DNA from: Clostridia bacterium
GTDB lineage: Bacteria; Bacillota; Clostridia; Christensenellales; Christensenellaceae
Direction: 5' to 3'
Length of the DNA stretch: 64,000 nucleotides
Assembly: GCA_017439085.1 (NCBI GenBank)
Contig: JAFRTU010000020.1
Span: 1-64,000, forward strand
Every line of letters begins with the position of its first letter. The stretch's first letter is position 1. The notes beneath the pieces were generated by a model. The model searched no databases. It was given only the letters and a program-made list of their open reading frames with translations, and had not been told where the DNA came from. Positions 34,273 to 42,564 of the stretch are shown here, in pieces. A program made the translations under genes and the position numbers.

Positions 34273-34749
34273 ATGAAAAAAAGTATAGCGCTGGTTGTCC
34301 TGGTAATGATGATATTTGTTATGGCGGGATGCTCCAGTGATTCGAATCTTTACAGGCAGAAGCCCGATGAGGGAGCTACGGTTTATACTCTTGAAGGCAC
34401 TTTGACCGCAGAGGCCGCAGGGGAGAAACTCAACGTATCTTTTGAATCCAATCTCATGGCAGGTACTGCTGTCCTGGTATCTGTTGAATCCATTTCCGGA
34501 GAGCAGCTTGCTTCAGAGAAGGTCAGTATAGAAGAAGGAAAGCCCCTCACCGTGAGCTTCGATATAGACGACACCCTGAAAGGAAAAAAGGTCTATGTGA
34601 GCGTGTCGGCATCTCCGAGCAGCGGAAAGCAGCCCTCGGAAGTCAGGGAGGCTTATGGAAAATGGTTCCAGAACATTGATGGAAAGAACATTATCTGGGA
34701 TAAGACAGAGAACGTTTTCCTTGTGCTGAGCGACAAGATCGAACTATAA
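34273..34749 (+). CDS. Small lipoprotein of unknown function
   Basis: A 158-residue secreted lipoprotein. The signal peptide ends in FVMAGC, with lipidation at Cys20. The rest is predicted mostly beta, opening with a Tyr/Thr-rich strand (TVYTLEGTLTAEAAGEKL), and has the look of an immunoglobulin-like or FxLYD-like fold. AAGAGGAAC precedes ATG. It is followed by the strong promoter of the second T-box, so it is a separate unit. Confidence 0.72.
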   Translation: MKKSIALVVLVMMIFVMAGCSSDSNLYRQKPDEGATVYTLEGTLTAEAAGEKLNVSFESNLMAGTAVLVSVESISGEQLASEKVSIEEGKPLTVSFDIDDTLKGKKVYVSVSASPSSGKQPSEVREAYGKWFQNIDGKNIIWDKTENVFLVLSDKIEL

Positions 34750-34777
34750 TCGGGAGCGTATCATTACTTTTTTTTGT

Positions 34778-34806
34778 TTGACAATGATTTTTCGCTGTGA
34801 TATCAT
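34778..34806 (+). promoter_or_regulatory. Promoter of the isoleucine-type T-box operon
   Basis: A perfect TTGACA, a 17-base spacer, and TATCAT; start near 34813. Confidence 0.8.
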
Positions 34807-34812
34807 TGCCAC

Positions 34813-35089
34813 AATTTCATAAGAAAAAGGCGCAGATAAAGACAGTCTCTCATATGAAAGCATTATAGAGAAGCATCGGCTGGTGGAAGATGTGAATGCA
34901 GGTATGGGAGAGAATCACTTTGGAGCCAAGATCCAGAAAGGCAACGAGTAAGGAGCAACGTTTGGTCCCGTTAGAGACCCTAGAGCTTAATCCATATTCA
35001 TTATGGTTGGGTGCTTTTAAATGTGCGCCAATTTGGGTGGTACCGCGGAATAATTTTCGTCCCTGTCATGTGACAGGGACGTTTTTTTT
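34813..35089 (+). promoter_or_regulatory. T-box leader, specifier read as ATC (isoleucine)
   Basis: It contains the bulge TGGTACCGCGG (35038-35048), the stem I apical GGCTGGTGGAA, and a perfect terminator CGTCCCTGTCA-TG-TGACAGGGACG (35058-35081) with eight T residues. Stem I pairs TCTCTCATA (34846-34854) with TATGGGAGA (34903-34911). The next bases are GA-ATC-ACTTTGG, so the codon followed by a purine is ATC (34914-34916). The glyS leader read the same way gives GGA, which is correct for that gene. Downstream lie the XRE-cupin, acyl-CoA synthetase and isoaspartyl dipeptidase genes. Confidence 0.85.
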
Positions 35090-35104
35090 AGAGGAGATAA
35101 AATA

Positions 35105-35671
35105 ATGAACAGACCTACAGAGAACATCGTAGAGATCGCAGAGCGAATCAAGGGACTGAGGGAGATCCTGGACATTACCGTCGAGGAGATGGCTGAAAAA
35201 CTGGAACTCAGTGTGGAGGAATACAAAGAGTATGAGAAGGGAAACATAGACTTTTCGTTCAGTTTCCTTTATGGGGTGGCCGATACTCTCGGTATCAACA
35301 TTACCGATCTTATCATAGGAGACAGCGGAAGACTGAACATCTACTCGTATGTACCTGCAGGAGAAGGAGTCGAACTGAAGAAGCATCAGGAATATGTGAT
35401 ACATCATCTTGCTTATCTCTTCAAGAACAAGAAGATGGAACCGTTCCATGTGACAGTCGATCCTTCGGACATATATTCGGAAGTCCACAGGAAGTCCCAT
35501 GTAGGACAGGAGTTCAACTACATCCTCGAGGGAAACATGACCTTGTATATAGGGGATGAGAGCATATATATGAGCGAGGGAGACTCGATAATATTCGATT
35601 CCACATATCCTCACGGAATGAAAGCGGAAAACGGGAAACCATGCAAATACCTGGCTGTCATAGCCAAATAA
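35105..35671 (+). CDS. XRE-cupin transcriptional regulator
   Basis: A 188-residue protein. An N-terminal helix-turn-helix (residues 14-70; TVEEMAEKLELSVEEYKEYE) is joined to a C-terminal cupin (residues 110-185; HVGQEFNYILEGNMTLYIGDE). This architecture often pairs with the gene it regulates. It is first in the T-box operon and lies 19 bases before the acyl-CoA synthetase, so the cupin may sense the acid or a CoA product. GAGGAGATAA precedes ATG. Confidence 0.9.
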   Translation: MNRPTENIVEIAERIKGLREILDITVEEMAEKLELSVEEYKEYEKGNIDFSFSFLYGVADTLGINITDLIIGDSGRLNIYSYVPAGEGVELKKHQEYVIHHLAYLFKNKKMEPFHVTVDPSDIYSEVHRKSHVGQEFNYILEGNMTLYIGDESIYMSEGDSIIFDSTYPHGMKAENGKPCKYLAVIAK

Positions 35672-35690
35672 CCGGAAAAGAGAACATGAG

Positions 35691-37361
35691 ATGAGAATAT
35701 TCGAAAAGTATACAAGGGCAGATTATGAGGACTATTATGATTTCAAAAAGAATTTCAAGATAGACGCTCCCGAGAACTACAATTTTGCCTTTGACGTGAT
35801 GGATGAACTTGCCGACACCAAGCCGGACAAGAAAGCCATGATATGGGTAGGTATAGACGGATCAGAGAAGCATTTTACTTTCAGGGATTTCAAAGTCATG
35901 TCCAATAAGGCAGCGAATATGCTGAAGGACAACGGAATCAAGAAGGGGGATATGGTAATGCTTATCCTGAAGAGGAGATACGAGTTCTGGGTAAGCATGC
36001 TGGCACTGCACAAGATAGGTGCTATCGCAATACCGGCCACACATCTCCTTACCAAGAAGGACATCGTCTACAGGAATAACTACGGAGACGTTAAGGCTAT
36101 TATCTGTCTTGATGAGGGAGACATAGCAGATCACGTGGAGGCAGCCGTTCCTGAAAGCAAGACTCTCGAGAAGCTGTTCCTCGTAAAGGGAAAGAGAGAG
36201 GGATGGATCTCCTTTGACGAGGAGATGGAAAAAGCCAGTGATGTCTTTGAAAGGCCTGTGGGGGACGAGGGAAACAAACTGACCGATCCTTTCATAATGT
36301 TCTTCACCTCCGGAACCACCGGAATGCCGAAGATGGTTCTTCATAACCACACATACACGCTTGCCCATATACAGACAGCCGTATTCTGGCACAACGTGGA
36401 TCCGAACGGCATCCACTTTACAGTTTCCGACAGCGGATGGGGAAAATGCCTGTGGGGAAAGTTCTACGGACAGTGGTTTGCAGAGACTACGGTCTTCGTA
36501 TATGAATTTGACAAGTTCGACCCCGTCGCCATGCTTAAGATCATGGAAAAGTACAGGATCACAACATTCTGCGCTCCGCCTACGATATACAGGTACTTCA
36601 TTAAGGAAGATTTAAAGAGTTTCGATCTTTCTTCGCTGAAATATGCGACCACCGCAGGGGAGGCTCTTAACCCTGAAGTCTTCGATCAGTTCAAGGCTGC
36701 AACAGGCATAGATATTAAGGAAGCCTTCGGGCAGACAGAGACTACGGCCATCCTTGGAAACTGGCTCTGCATGAAGGGACAGAAGGGCTCCCTCGGTCGT
36801 CCCAGTCCCCTTTACAAGGTTGATGTGGTGGACAATGACGGTGTACCGTGTCCTCCGGGAGAAACGGGCGAGATCATAGTATATACGGACAGGAAGATCC
36901 CTTACGGTCTTTTCCTCTGCTATTACAAAGATGAGGAGCTCACGAAGGAAGCATGGAGCAACGGAATGTATCATACCGGTGACCTGGCATGGAGAGATGA
37001 GAGGGGATATTACTGGTACGTCGGAAGGAAAGACGATGTCATAAAGGCTTCCGGTTACAGGATAGGGCCCTTTGAGGTAGAGAGCGCTCTAATGGAGCAT
37101 CCTGCAGTCCTCGAGGTCAGCGTAACGGGAGTGCCGCATCCCGAAAGAGGACAGGTGGTCAAGGCAACTATAGTCCTTGCCAAAGGATATGAACCTAGTG
37201 ACGCATTGATAAAGGAATTGCAGAACCACGTGAAGACCGCTACTGCTCCCTACAAGTATCCTAGAGTCATAGAATTCGTGGATCAGCTGCCTAAGACGAT
37301 CAGCGGTAAGATCAAGAGATATGAGATAAGAGAAAGGGATAAGGAGAAGTATTCCGTATGA
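35691..37361 (+). CDS. AMP-forming acyl-CoA synthetase
   Basis: A 556-residue adenylate-forming ligase that activates a carboxylic acid to its CoA ester with ATP. The P-loop-like signature is FTSGTTGMPKMV, adenylate binding includes AFGQTETT and YHTGDLAW, and the catalytic Lys is in PKTISGKIKR. The family covers short and medium chain acids, including branched ones. Under an isoleucine-responsive T-box, 2-methylbutyrate is a reasonable substrate guess: several anaerobes make isoleucine by carboxylating 2-methylbutyryl-CoA. The gene overlaps the next one by four bases. Confidence 0.9.
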   Translation: MRIFEKYTRADYEDYYDFKKNFKIDAPENYNFAFDVMDELADTKPDKKAMIWVGIDGSEKHFTFRDFKVMSNKAANMLKDNGIKKGDMVMLILKRRYEFWVSMLALHKIGAIAIPATHLLTKKDIVYRNNYGDVKAIICLDEGDIADHVEAAVPESKTLEKLFLVKGKREGWISFDEEMEKASDVFERPVGDEGNKLTDPFIMFFTSGTTGMPKMVLHNHTYTLAHIQTAVFWHNVDPNGIHFTVSDSGWGKCLWGKFYGQWFAETTVFVYEFDKFDPVAMLKIMEKYRITTFCAPPTIYRYFIKEDLKSFDLSSLKYATTAGEALNPEVFDQFKAATGIDIKEAFGQTETTAILGNWLCMKGQKGSLGRPSPLYKVDVVDNDGVPCPPGETGEIIVYTDRKIPYGLFLCYYKDEELTKEAWSNGMYHTGDLAWRDERGYYWYVGRKDDVIKASGYRIGPFEVESALMEHPAVLEVSVTGVPHPERGQVVKATIVLAKGYEPSDALIKELQNHVKTATAPYKYPRVIEFVDQLPKTISGKIKRYEIRERDKEKYSV

Positions 37362-38506
37362 GTTTCATATGCATAAAGAACGGGGACGTCTATGCTCCGG
37401 AGCACCTCGGGAAAAAGGACATCCTCATCTGTAATGACAGGATAATAGATATCAGCGATAGCATAGATATAGGTAGCTTTCCATATGAAGTGGAGATATT
37501 CGATGCAGAGGGGAATAAGGTGATCCCGGGTCTCATAGATCAGCACGTCCATCTTACCGGAGGCGGTGGAGAGAAGGGATTCACGTCAAGAGTCCCGGAG
37601 ATAAAGCTGTCGCACATAACCGAGTCCGGCGTGACAACAGTCGTCGGACTGCTGGGAACGGATTCATATACGAGGGATGTCGAAACTCTTCTAGCAAAGA
37701 CAAAGGCTCTGAATGAAGAGGGGATAACCGCATATTGCCTTACAGGAGCCTATTCCATACCTTCCGTCACCATCACAGGAGAAGTCGGTAAGGACATTGC
37801 TTTCATTGATGAGATAATAGGCGTTAAGGTGGCAATATCCGACCACAGATGCTCCAATCCGACGACGGAAGAACTCATCAAGCTGGCAAGCGAGACAAGG
37901 CTGGCCTCTCTGGTCTCCGGAAAGGTCGGAGAAGTGCATATGCACACCGGATCCGGAAAGAAGGGAATAGGACAGATTTTCGAGATCCTCGAGAATTCCG
38001 ATCTTCCCGTGAAGCATTTCAGACCTACTCATATGAGAAAGTCAGACGAGAAGAACGTCGTGAAGCTCACATCCCTTGGCGGATATGCGGATTATTCGAG
38101 CACCGAGAACGGAGCCGACATGAAGGCACAGGATATAATCGATGCCATAGCTGCAGGAGCTGACAGGGAACACATTACGATCAGTTCCGATTCAAACGGT
38201 TCTCTTCCGAAGTGGAACGAGAAGAGGGAACTCATTGGTATAACCTATGCAAAAATGACTTCTCTTTTTGGTCAGGTCAAGGCCCTCGTTGCTAAGGGCA
38301 TGAACTTTGAGGATGCGCTTCCGTTTATAACCTCGAATGTCGCGAAAGCTCTCGAGATAGATGACAGGAAGGGCAGCCTAAAGACCGACAAGGACGCTGA
38401 TGTGGTGATCCTGGATAGGGAGATGAACGTTGACAGGGTGTTTGCAAAGGGAAAACTCATGGTCAGCGGCGGAAAAGCCGTAATAAAAGGCTTCTTTGAA
38501 GAATGA
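37358..38506 (+). CDS. iadA: Isoaspartyl dipeptidase (beta-aspartyl-peptidase)
   Basis: A zinc amidohydrolase of 382 residues that cleaves beta-aspartyl dipeptides arising from damaged proteins. The metal His pair is in LIDQHVHLTGGGG; the GEVHMHTGSGKKGIG and FRPTHM segments supply further ligands, and SSDSNGSLPKW contains the metal Asp. ATG overlaps the ligase stop (ATGA), so it is the third gene of the T-box operon. How beta-peptide recycling relates to acyl activation is unclear, beyond amino acid starvation response. Confidence 0.9.
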   Translation: MSFICIKNGDVYAPEHLGKKDILICNDRIIDISDSIDIGSFPYEVEIFDAEGNKVIPGLIDQHVHLTGGGGEKGFTSRVPEIKLSHITESGVTTVVGLLGTDSYTRDVETLLAKTKALNEEGITAYCLTGAYSIPSVTITGEVGKDIAFIDEIIGVKVAISDHRCSNPTTEELIKLASETRLASLVSGKVGEVHMHTGSGKKGIGQIFEILENSDLPVKHFRPTHMRKSDEKNVVKLTSLGGYADYSSTENGADMKAQDIIDAIAAGADREHITISSDSNGSLPKWNEKRELIGITYAKMTSLFGQVKALVAKGMNFEDALPFITSNVAKALEIDDRKGSLKTDKDADVVILDREMNVDRVFAKGKLMVSGGKAVIKGFFEE

Positions 38507-38543
38507 AAAAGAGACCGGATCAATCTGATCCGGTCTCTTCTGT
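38505..38543. terminator. Bidirectional terminator after iadA
   Basis: GAGACCGGATCA pairs with TGATCCGGTCTC; A-run on the left, T-rich on the right. Confidence 0.85.
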
Positions 38544-38552
38544 TTTACTTGG

Positions 38553-39131
38553 TCATTCGATATTGTTATGGTTATAGTGCATCATCTCAGGTGTTACACC
38601 GATCTTCTCTGCAACTACTGCTCTGATGAAATCGCAGACGGTCTGCATGACAGGATAGAATGCATCGGCATGTACGAGTCTCTCAGCTTCAGTGAGAACG
38701 CCCTTGGTAGCCCTGTAGTCTCCGTTAGTATGGCTCTCGTCACAGATATGTACTGTGAGGTCTGCCATCTTCTCGATAGGAGAGTCATATGCTCCGCAGA
38801 TGAGTCCGACTTTTGCACCATGCTCTTTTGCCTGCTTTGCAAACAGCTGCATGGAGGCGGTCCTTCCGGATCCTGATCCAATGATGAGGATATCGCCTTC
38901 ATGGATTGAAGGAGTGGAGTTGTCTCCGACGATATGAGTGCGGAGTCCGATCTGTGAGCAGTCCATTGACAGCATCTTGATATTGTTTCCTGCACGGCCC
39001 CAGCCTGCCACATAGATCCTGTTGGCCTTGATGATCTCTTCGGACATTGCGAGGATCTCATCCATATTGACATTCGTAAGAAGTGCTTTCTGATGATCAG
39101 CAAGCTTTACCAGTTCTTCAGTGTAGTTCAT
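38553..39131 (-). CDS. SIS domain phosphosugar isomerase-like protein
   Basis: A 192-residue single sugar-isomerase (SIS) domain. It resembles 6-phospho-3-hexuloisomerase in length and in the segments RIYVAGWGRAGNN and ILIIGSGSGRT, which bind the phosphosugar. No hexulose-phosphate synthase is next to it, so the substrate is open. Single gene, converging on iadA across a bidirectional terminator. Confidence 0.85.
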   Translation of the reverse strand: MNYTEELVKLADHQKALLTNVNMDEILAMSEEIIKANRIYVAGWGRAGNNIKMLSMDCSQIGLRTHIVGDNSTPSIHEGDILIIGSGSGRTASMQLFAKQAKEHGAKVGLICGAYDSPIEKMADLTVHICDESHTNGDYRATKGVLTEAERLVHADAFYPVMQTVCDFIRAVVAEKIGVTPEMMHYNHNNIE

Positions 39132-39304
39132 GATAGATTCCTTTCATATTGAATTCTCATACATATTATACCCCATAAGGAGGGCAGGTATAACATGTTT
39201 AACGGTCTGACTTGAATACTTGGATGACTGTATCAGTTTTTTCTTTTCGGACTTGTGCCAGATATCTATAATAATAAATAAGATCAAAAAAAGGAGGCAG
39301 TCGA

Positions 39305-39889
39305 ATGAGCAGGAAAGATAAGCTTAAAAGACTGTGGACGCTGTTCTTCACCTCGTTCATAACCAGTCTGACTGCGAATTCAGGATATGCCATTTTAAGT
39401 GTGCTCAGGACCACATATACGAAGAAGCATGAATGGATAACAGAGGAGGAGATGACGGATATCATTGCCCTATGTCAGGTATCTCCGGGGCCCATAGCGA
39501 TAAATGCTTCGGTCATGCTGGGATACCAGTGTGCAGGAGGACTGGGATCGTTTCTCTCCGTACTCGGATGTGTGATACCCCCGATAATGATAATGGTACT
39601 GGTCACCATCTTCTACAATGTGATCGTAGAGAACAAGATAGTGGCACTCTTCATGAGAGGAATGCAGGCCGGAGTCATTGCAATGCTCCTCGACGTTGTG
39701 ATCAGCCTTTTCGTAAATATAAAGAACAGAAAGAGCATTTATCTTTATGTTATCCTCATAGGGTCTTTTCTGTTCCTCAGACTTACCGATCTTTCGGTAT
39801 TCATCCTGCTGGTGATAGTCCTTGCAGCAGCACTCGTCAAGACCTTCATCATGAGGAAGAAGACAGGAGGAAACCATGAATCTTGCTGA
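39305..39889 (+). CDS. Chromate transporter family protein, first half
   Basis: A half-length CHR-family membrane protein of 194 residues with about five to six hydrophobic segments. The family signature is seen in TANSGYAILSVLRTTY and ALCQVSPGPIAINASV. Two half-size subunits usually work together, and the second gene follows with a 14-base overlap. AAGGAGGCAG precedes ATG. The physiological anion need not be chromate. Confidence 0.9.
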   Translation: MSRKDKLKRLWTLFFTSFITSLTANSGYAILSVLRTTYTKKHEWITEEEMTDIIALCQVSPGPIAINASVMLGYQCAGGLGSFLSVLGCVIPPIMIMVLVTIFYNVIVENKIVALFMRGMQAGVIAMLLDVVISLFVNIKNRKSIYLYVILIGSFLFLRLTDLSVFILLVIVLAAALVKTFIMRKKTGGNHESC

Positions 39890-40439
39890 GATCTTTCTTG
39901 TGTTCCTAAAAATAGGCTGCCTGGCCATAGGAGGAGCCTATGCATCTATATCCATAATAGAGAATGAGGTCGTGCATGTCAGCAAATGGATGAGTTATGA
40001 GGATTTCGGAAATCTGCTCGCCATAGACGAACTAACTCCGGGCCCGATAATGATCAACTGTGCAACCTTCATAGGAATGACCATGTCAGGTTTTCCCGGA
40101 GCCCTTGCAGCATCGATAGGATGTATCGTCCCTGCATGCATAGTATCCACGATACTGATACTGATATATAGAAAGTACAGAAAGCTAACGGTCCTTGACA
40201 ACATAGTGTTCTCTCTCAAGGCCATGGCTCTTGCAATGATAATATCCACGTTAGTGAACATAATATTCAGAGCACTGTTCCCGGGAGGAACGATAGCCTT
40301 ATCAAATTTCGATTATCTTATAGCCATATTCGCGGTGGCATCATTTGTAATAATCAGTAAGATAAAGGTCAATCCCGTATTCGTGATGCTCGGATGCGGC
40401 ACAATTTACACCCTGTTCCACCTCTTTATATTGAAATAA
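39876..40439 (+). CDS. Chromate transporter family protein, second half
   Basis: The 187-residue partner of the previous protein. It opens with LKIGCLAIGGAYASI and has the paired motif ELTPGPIMINCATFIG. About five to six transmembrane segments. AGGAGGAAACC, inside the end of the first gene, precedes its ATG, so the two are co-translated. Confidence 0.9.
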   Translation: MNLAEIFLVFLKIGCLAIGGAYASISIIENEVVHVSKWMSYEDFGNLLAIDELTPGPIMINCATFIGMTMSGFPGALAASIGCIVPACIVSTILILIYRKYRKLTVLDNIVFSLKAMALAMIISTLVNIIFRALFPGGTIALSNFDYLIAIFAVASFVIISKIKVNPVFVMLGCGTIYTLFHLFILK

Positions 40440-40458
40440 AAAAAATTAAAGACCCCTA

Positions 40459-40487
40459 TTGACATACTGTCAGGAGGGGTCTATTAT
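40459..40487 (+). promoter_or_regulatory. Promoter of the ctsR operon
   Basis: A perfect TTGACA, a 17-base spacer, and TATTAT, with the start predicted near 40494. The promoter sits inside an AGACCCCT/AGGGGTCT inverted repeat (40450-40482) that may also end the upstream transcript. Confidence 0.8.
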
Positions 40488-40497
40488 ATATACGAAA

Positions 40498-40520
40498 GGT
40501 CAAAGAAAGTCAAAGTCAAA
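40498..40520 (+). promoter_or_regulatory. CtsR operator (three heptad half-sites)
   Basis: GGTCAAA-GAA-AGTCAAA matches the CtsR consensus exactly (40498-40514). A third AGTCAAA (40514-40520) overlaps the second by one base. The operator lies just past the transcription start and up to the ribosome binding site, a clear autorepression arrangement. Confidence 0.92.
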
Positions 40521-40533
40521 GGAGGCGAATAAT

Positions 40534-40998
40534 ATGGCAATGCTGAGTGACAGTATTGAACAGTTCATCAAGTCACTTTTAGAAGATTATGACCAGATGA
40601 TAGAACTTCAGAGAAACGAACTGGCTGACTACTTTTCCTGTGCACCTTCCCAGATAAACTACGTTCTGGCTACCAGATTCTCACCTGAGAAAGGGTACTA
40701 CATAGAGAGCAGAAGAGGCGGAGGAGGCTATATCAGGCTGATCAGGATCTCCACCGACAAGATGGAGATGATCAATACTCTCAATGAGAAGTATCTGAAG
40801 GAAGATCATATAAGCGAAAAAGATGCGATGACCATGATCAGTAATATGAAGGAACTTGGGCTCATAGATGATAAGAACAGAAGGATGATAACCTCAATGA
40901 TCTCAGACAAAGCACTCAAGATCCCTGCAAACATTAGAGAGAAGATTAGAGCTAACATGCTCAAAGAACTATTATATTCACTGGAAGCGGAGGTATAA
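40534..40998 (+). CDS. ctsR: CtsR, class III heat-shock repressor
   Basis: A 154-residue repressor of clp genes. The N-terminal winged helix includes FSCAPSQINYVLATRF and the glycine-rich beta-wing SRRGGGGYIRL that senses heat in the Bacillus protein. ATG 40534 has GGAGG 8 bases upstream. First gene of ctsR-mcsA-mcsB-clpC, with its own operator upstream. Confidence 0.96.
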   Translation: MAMLSDSIEQFIKSLLEDYDQMIELQRNELADYFSCAPSQINYVLATRFSPEKGYYIESRRGGGGYIRLIRISTDKMEMINTLNEKYLKEDHISEKDAMTMISNMKELGLIDDKNRRMITSMISDKALKIPANIREKIRANMLKELLYSLEAEV

Positions 40999-41002
40999 GA
41001 CC

Positions 41003-41542
41003 ATGTTATGTAATGAATGCGGAAAGAACGAAGCATCTGTGCATGCAGTAACGATTATTAACGGAGTAAGAAATGAAATGCATCTTTGCCCGGAATGCGC
41101 AAGCAAGCATCCGGAACTCTCAAGAAGGTTTGAAAGCCTTGCAGCAATGACGTCAAGACCGAGGAGCCTGTTCAGGAATCTTCTGAATTTCGGCTTCGAC
41201 ACGGATCCGTTCGAGGCAATGGAAAACATACTGTCATGTCCGACATGCGGAGAGACATTGGACGATATCAGAAAGACCGGCCTGTTCGGGTGCTCTGACT
41301 GCTATGACACATTCTCAGATCAGATAATCCCGGTGCTCGAAAAGACACAGGGAAGCAGCACTCATAAGGAGGGAGAAGTTCAGAAAGAAAACGGACAGAA
41401 TATCGGAGATGCTGTTAAGGAAGAGAAGAAGCCCGACAGACTTACCGAACTGCAGGAAGCTTTGAAAAAGGCGATTTCCGAGGAAGCCTTTGAAAAGGCT
41501 GCAGAGATAAGGGACGAGATAAAGAAGATAAAAGGTGAATGA
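41003..41542 (+). CDS. mcsA: McsA, zinc-binding partner of McsB and CtsR
   Basis: A 179-residue protein with four CxxC pairs (CNEC, CPEC, CPTC, CSDC) that form two zinc sites, and a C-terminal UVR motif (ALKKAISEEAFEKAAEIRDEI). In Bacillus McsA activates McsB and helps deliver CtsR to ClpC. GGAGG precedes ATG by 9 bases. Its stop overlaps the next gene. Confidence 0.94.
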   Translation: MLCNECGKNEASVHAVTIINGVRNEMHLCPECASKHPELSRRFESLAAMTSRPRSLFRNLLNFGFDTDPFEAMENILSCPTCGETLDDIRKTGLFGCSDCYDTFSDQIIPVLEKTQGSSTHKEGEVQKENGQNIGDAVKEEKKPDRLTELQEALKKAISEEAFEKAAEIRDEIKKIKGE

Positions 41543-41544
41543 TC

Positions 41545-42549
41545 ATGCTGGACTGGCTCAAGGATAACGCGCTATCAGGCGACATAGTGGTCGCAACGAA
41601 GGTGAACCTGATGAGGAATGCGGAAAAGACCCCTTTCTCCCACAAGATAAAGGAGGAAGAGATCGCAGAACTCATCAAGAGAAAGGCGACAGAATGCTTT
41701 ACAGGTGATGGAAGGGATCTCAGATATTCAGAGATAAATGACATGACCTGGCAGCAGAAGAACAGGCTGGTAGAAGGTCAGATAATCCCAAGAGAGCTCT
41801 GCTCGAAGGAGAATACAGCTCTCATATATTCGGAGGATTACAGTATCTCCGTGGCCCTTCTTGGTGAAGACCACTATAACATACAGTACATAAAGGCTGG
41901 CTTTGATCCTGAGGAATGCTTTAGCATCTGCAGGAACATGGCATCACTTTTAAACGGCAGCGTAAAGTTCGCTTACAGCGACAGATTCGGTTATCTGACA
42001 GCCAGTCCCATGAACGTGGGTACCGGCATGAAGGTGAGCGTCCTGATGCACCTTAAGGGACTTGCCGCATCGAATTCCATGAGGAACGTAGAGGTAAGCC
42101 TCACCCAATCCGGATTCTCCATAAGGAACTTCTATTCTGATGAGTCGAAGCCCTACGGAGATCTGTATATAGTCTCCAATACTAGAAGCCTTGGTGTTAC
42201 GGAACAGGATATCCTTGAGAACGTCAGAGGTACTGTAGGAAGGCTCATAACCCAGGAAAAGGAGACGAGAGAGAGACTTTACAAGGACAATACCCTCTCA
42301 ATCGAAGACAGGGTGTACAGAGCATACGGAATACTCAAGAATTCGAGAGTCATAGGCTCCAGAGAGGCAATCCAGGATCTCTCGATGCTGGGACTCGGAA
42401 AGAGCCTCGGGATAATAGATTGCTGCAGTCAGTCCATGATATTCAGGCTGATGATCAGTGTTTCCTCTGCAATGATGGCAGAGATAAAGGGAACGGAAAT
42501 CGAAAGAAACGTCTCGCGTGCCGAGATGATAAGAAATGTTTTGAAATAA
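41545..42549 (+). CDS. mcsB: McsB-like protein arginine kinase, possibly inactive
   Basis: A 334-residue phosphagen-kinase-fold protein in the normal operon place. Compared with Bacillus McsB as I recall it, several active-site positions differ: the SSRIRLAR motif reads ATKVNLMR, NEEDHIRIQ reads LGEDHYNIQ, the LTSCPTNVGTG Cys is Ser (LTASPMNVGTG), and the GEGSE loop reads SDESK. The C-terminal region and overall length are kept. It may be a weak kinase or a pseudokinase scaffold. ATG 41545 has GGTGA 7 bases upstream; ATG 41539 is also in frame. Confidence 0.88.
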   Translation: MLDWLKDNALSGDIVVATKVNLMRNAEKTPFSHKIKEEEIAELIKRKATECFTGDGRDLRYSEINDMTWQQKNRLVEGQIIPRELCSKENTALIYSEDYSISVALLGEDHYNIQYIKAGFDPEECFSICRNMASLLNGSVKFAYSDRFGYLTASPMNVGTGMKVSVLMHLKGLAASNSMRNVEVSLTQSGFSIRNFYSDESKPYGDLYIVSNTRSLGVTEQDILENVRGTVGRLITQEKETRERLYKDNTLSIEDRVYRAYGILKNSRVIGSREAIQDLSMLGLGKSLGIIDCCSQSMIFRLMISVSSAMMAEIKGTEIERNVSRAEMIRNVLK

Positions 42550-42564
42550 AAGGAGGATCAGCAT

